Source of the DNA: Bacillota bacterium
GTDB taxonomy: Bacteria; Bacillota; Clostridia; Saccharofermentanales; DTU023
NCBI GenBank assembly: GCA_029570375.1
Contig: JAKPXB010000002.1
Span: 1 to 53,232, forward strand
Direction: 5' to 3'
DNA: 53,232 nt
Made by a program: the position numbers and the translations under genes. Under the pieces are notes generated by a model. It had not been told where the DNA came from. It made no database searches and worked only from the letters and a program-made list of their open reading frames with translations. This document shows, in pieces, positions 50,023 to 53,232 of this stretch; positions within the stretch are counted from its first letter, which is position 1; the number at the start of each line of letters is the position of its first letter.

Positions 50023-50574
50023 ATGAATTTTGAGCCGATTGAAGCCACAGATAGACTTGGCAGAACATTAGTATTGCGAAATGCAGAACCTAAAGACGCA
50101 AATATGCTGCTGGAGTACCTGAGAAAAACATCAGCGGAAACACCGTTTTTGTTGCGGGAACCTGACGAAGTGAAGCTTACACTTGAGCAGGAAATTACAT
50201 TCATTCAAAGGCAGATAGAGGCAGAACGCGATCTATTTCTGATTGCCACCTATAATGGCAAATTAGTCGGTAATTGTTCCTTGATGAGTAAAGGTGGCTA
50301 TAGAAAACTCAAACACCGCTGCAATGTGGCGATCGCTTTATATCAGGAATACTGGGGCAATGGGATTGGTGAGATCCTGTTGAAAACAGTGCTAGAGGTG
50401 GCAAAGAAAGTAGGATACGAGCAGGCTGAGTTGGATGTGGTCTCGACGAATTCATCTGCCATTTCCCTTTACAAAAAGCTGGGCTTTGAGACATATGGAC
50501 GTTTCCCGGATTTTATAAAATCAAGCGACGGAAGTTATACGGACGGGAACTGGATGATGAAAAAGCTGAAATGA
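50023..50574 (+). CDS. GNAT-family N-acetyltransferase
   Basis: This 183-residue acetyltransferase has the acetyl-CoA loop QEYWGNGIGEIL and the later NSSAISLYKKLGFE, which are GNAT motifs A and B. The N-terminus RLGRTLVLRNAEPKDA resembles RimJ/RimL-like or small-molecule acetyltransferases. Substrate unknown. Confidence 0.85.
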   Translation: MNFEPIEATDRLGRTLVLRNAEPKDANMLLEYLRKTSAETPFLLREPDEVKLTLEQEITFIQRQIEAERDLFLIATYNGKLVGNCSLMSKGGYRKLKHRCNVAIALYQEYWGNGIGEILLKTVLEVAKKVGYEQAELDVVSTNSSAISLYKKLGFETYGRFPDFIKSSDGSYTDGNWMMKKLK

Positions 50575-50589
50575 TATCACCTGTTCAAT

Positions 50590-51048
50590 TTATGTGGTGG
50601 ATCTACAAGATTTAAAATACGACGCTAATATCAAATACAATTTGAAAAAACGTTCAAATTTCTCGCGATTCATTCTTGCCAGGTCGACGACGGTGCCTTC
50701 GATGGCGTTGAGGGTCAGGATGCTTTGCGATACGTTTTGCCCTTCTTCCAATTTTAGAAATTTTTCGCCGTCACTGTTGCAATAGCGGCTGTTCATGGCA
50801 CCGTAGAAATACCAGACCGGTATGACGGTCGCACTTTCGGGGTTGTTTTTGTCGATGATTCGCCAGTAGGTGAGTTCCATTTGCTGAATGTGGACCTCCG
50901 AGGCGTCCGCGTCCGCGATCCATGTTTCCAGTTTTGCCGGCAGCATCTGCCGGGCGAGATCAAGGATTTCTTCTGTAGGCAGCAGCTCCGGACTTTCATC
51001 CAGGACCTCGCTGACTTCCATGGGGGAATTGTAGTCAAAAGCGACCAC
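50590..51048 (-). pseudogene. C-terminal fragment of a DUF6034-like lipoprotein
   Basis: The 152-residue frame contains TYWRIIDKNNPESATVIPVWYF, then ILTLNAIEGTVVDLAR, which resembles the C-terminus of DUF6034-type secreted clostridial proteins (normally several hundred residues with a lipoprotein signal). There is no signal peptide, the frame begins shortly after stops, and the end after DLAR diverges. It is most likely a truncated remnant. Confidence 0.45.
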
Positions 51049-51262
51049 TCCTTGGACAGGGAATCATTCTCATTCAGGAACAAAGCATTATTATAAATAC
51101 TGTTATTAATGCCCAGATTGTGGTGAGTTCGTAAGTATCACATGGATTAGTGCGCCCTGTTCTGGTCATCCCTGTAATACTCCGTGGAGAAGCATTGAAT
51201 CACCGGTAAATCTTTGTTCGTGATGTAATGCTATTACTAAATAGGTCAATTATATGAGGAGA

Positions 51263-52524
51263 ATGGTAAATATTGATAGAGCACAATCTATATTCTTCAG
51301 CGGCTGATCGACCGAAAACAAAACGGTATGATTAAAGTCATTACCGGAATAAGACGGTGCGGAAAATCTTTTCTGTTGTTTAACATATATCGTGATTAGC
51401 TGATAAATTCCGGTGTTTCCGAAGACCATATCATCATGGTCGGACTTGACGATGAGCAGAATGAGGAATTGTTGGATCGAAAGCTGGTTGGCGAGTATGT
51501 CAGGAGCAAAATCACCGATGAACGTACCTATTACATTGTATTGGATGAAATTCAGCTGGTCGAAGGATTCGAAAAACTACTGAATGGTTTGAACCGCATT
51601 AAAAACGCAGACATCTATGTCACAGGAAGCAATTCGCGATTTTTGTCGAGCGATATATTGACAGAATTCCGTAGTCGAGGGGACGAAGTCAGGATTTATC
51701 CGCTTTTGTTCTCGGAATTCTGCTCTGTTTTCAACGGGACAAAAACAGAAGCGTGGAGAGAATACAGTCTTTATGGAGGAATGCCGCAAATCGTTGAGCA
51801 ACGCAGACCGGAGCAAAAGGAGAATTTTCTCAAAAATTTATTTAAGAAAGTATATTTGGATGACATCATCAGCCGCAACAACCTGCGCGGTAACAACATC
51901 ATGGATATTCTTGTGAATATTCTAGCCTCCTCCGCAGGTTCAAATACTAATCCGAATAAATTGGCTAACACGTTTGTCAACAATGGATATAAGGGCGTAT
52001 CAAACAAGACCATTGCAACTTATATCGATTGTCTTATCGACGCTTTCCTGATTTCAAAGGCGAGCCGCTACGATGTTAAAGGGAAAAAATATATTTCGAC
52101 TCCAAGCAAATACTACTATTGCGATGTCGGACTTAGAAATGCAAGACTTGAATTTCGTCAGTATGAGGTAACACATCTGATGGAAAACATTATTTATAAC
52201 GAGCTCTTGATACGTGGCTATTCAGTGGATGTAGGTATTGTTACCCACGACGAAAAAAACGAAGAAGGAAAGATCGCACGCAAACAGCTCGAAGTTGATT
52301 TCGTCGCTAATAGAGGGAGTCAGCGATATTATATCCAATCCACCTTCGCGATACCGGATTTGAAAAAAATGAATCAAGAACAGGCATCGCTTGTAAAAAT
52401 ACCGGATTCATTCAAAAAAATAATTGTTGTTGCCCATGAGACACCTCTCTGGCGCAACGAGCAGGGTATTACAATCATGAATATTTACGAGTTTTTGCTG
52501 AGTAGAGACAGCTTGGAGCATTGA
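51263..52524 (+). pseudogene. Second AAA ATPase/DUF4143 gene, broken by a frameshift and a stop
   Basis: An ATG at 51263 behind GAGGA opens MVNIDRAQSIFFSG, then the frame must shift near 51300 to reach RLIDRKQNG and the P-loop GIRRCGKSF. An in-frame TAG at 51397 follows, after which 362 residues (51436-52524) run unbroken to the DUF4143 C-terminus. The Walker A motif is thus cut off from the rest. A family member would read through with tyrosine at the TAG. The gene is probably inactive unless the sequence holds errors. Confidence 0.8.
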
Positions 52525-52528
52525 TTTT

Positions 52529-52726
52529 GTTACTACGGCAAATAAGGTTCACGATCGCTATATAATACTCGACTGCAACACGAAGGATATAAAGGTGTAC
52601 CACTGTGGAGCATCAAGCAAGGATGCAGGAAAGAAGATTACATCAATAATGCAGGTGAAGGATATTTTAAGTTATGTTGATATGATAAAAGAATTGCTCG
52701 CTAATGATCCATTGGTATTAAGTTAG
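52529..52726 (+). pseudogene. C-terminal fragment of a RhuM/ORF6N-type protein
   Basis: The frame reads VHDRYIILDCNTKDIKVYHCGASSKDAGKKI in overlapping parts and ends KELLANDPLVLS before TAG, which matches the conserved C-terminus of ORF6N-domain/RhuM proteins (HDRxIILD and YHCGASSKDAGK). The N-terminal DNA-binding part is missing, so it is a remnant. Confidence 0.6.
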
Positions 52727-52743
52727 ATTTAATATGGGGAGTA

Positions 52744-52803
52744 AATCTGCGCCTGTATGAGAAAATGGGCTATCATTAGACGGGGCAAATCGAGAGAATC
52801 AAT
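52744..52803 (+). pseudogene. Short GNAT acetyltransferase remnant
   Basis: The codons read NLRLYEKMGYH, a TAG, then TGQIERIN, which resembles the end of a GNAT domain (LYEKMGY followed by TG-E-IN) with a stop inside. It is too short to be sure. Confidence 0.3.
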
Positions 52804-53232
52804 GGTCTTTTCGTCCGCACCTCCATCTCAACGGTCCTCATGGAATTTGCATTGCCATTAAACTCAAAATCTTCGCTATTCTCAAGTTATACCGGTAACA
52901 TTTGATATTACGATAAAATATTACGGATTAAATGGCAAATAACGGGTGCATCATCAAACACTAAAAGCTCATCCTGTATTTTTGCAACTCTTTCCTTTAA
53001 AGCCTACCTCAAATCCCTATTTCGCCCCATTTTTCACTTGCCGCCGATTTCCTACGTATAAGCCCTCAGGAAGAAAAATCAATATCAAAACAGAGGAGGA
53101 ACTGCGACAATAATAGTTTTCTACAACAACACGGTGTGCAATCAAATAGCTCCCAACTTCTCGCATAATGCGCCTTCGGAATAACCGATGCACCCTTCCA
53201 CGCTAAATTTCCTTCAAAATCCCCCCCCCCCC
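52804..53232. other. Noncoding or decayed sequence up to a poly-C end
   Basis: I see no credible gene on either strand in these 429 bases. Base composition is AT-rich except for the last 12 bases, which are all C. Such a homopolymer at a sequence end suggests the end of a contig. Confidence 0.5.

Overview
The window looks like a chromosomal segment of an anaerobic, moderately GC-rich member of the Firmicutes/Clostridia. The evidence is a conserved ireB-ruvX-DUF1292 gene string, secG and a four-cysteine rpmB, a complete ion-pumping Rnf complex in the clostridial order C-D-G-E-A-B, the start of an oxidative ornithine-fermentation operon (oraE, its reactivating ATPase, ornithine racemase), methionine gamma-lyase and cobalamin nucleotide-loop genes. 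No insertion sequence, phage module or CRISPR array is visible. The organism assignment is an inference from gene content, not from a marker gene.

Layout. 1-5415: 3' part of the B12/PLP-dependent D-ornithine aminomutase large subunit, a MutL/GlmL-type reactivase, ornithine racemase and alanine racemase. 5932-11036: a divergent HisE-like protein, then two minus-strand metal/metalloid units, each led by an ArsR-family repressor: ArsR with an ArsP-like permease, a carboxymuconolactone-decarboxylase-like protein and a thioredoxin-fold protein; and a SmtB/CadC-type repressor with a P1B ATPase. 11195-12683: methionine gamma-lyase and ribosomal protein L28. 12835-18081: rnfCDGEAB (minus). 18266-31626: MATE exporter, SecG, MtaB, IreB, RuvX, two DUF1292 proteins, a CPBP protease, a very large exported protein with BNR-like repeats and a degenerate glycosidase-like domain, UppP, and cobT-cobU-cobS plus a second CobU-like protein. 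31754-31993: tRNA-Met, -Glu, -Val.

32129-47745 is the most unusual part: a probably co-transcribed catabolic locus between two tRNA clusters. It encodes a three-subunit molybdenum hydroxylase of the xanthine dehydrogenase family; a two-protein ATP-grasp/swivelling-histidine phosphotransferase that resembles a split rifampin phosphotransferase or the alpha/beta subunits of phenylphosphate synthase; a five-helix membrane protein; a C-GCAxxG-C-C protein; two metallo-beta-lactamase-fold proteins; a cupin; an SMP-30/lactonase-like protein; a zinc alcohol dehydrogenase; an HprK/PEPCK-like P-loop protein; a 3-hydroxyacyl-CoA-dehydrogenase-family protein; and a convergent GntR/FCD regulator. I read it as an undescribed pathway that hydroxylates and phosphorylates a small (perhaps cyclic or aromatic) substrate and then hydrolyses and oxidises it. 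A 12-bp palindrome just downstream of the locus promoter recurs, with one mismatch, upstream of the regulator gene, which suggests its operator.

48347-53232: tRNA-Gly and tRNA-Cys, then AT-richer accessory DNA with one intact DUF4143 ATPase, a GNAT acetyltransferase and several broken genes (a DUF6034-like fragment, a second DUF4143 ATPase with a frameshift and a stop, a RhuM/ORF6N C-terminal fragment, and a GNAT remnant). The window ends in a run of 12 C, probably a contig end. All family assignments come from reading translated sequence and motifs; no database search was possible.
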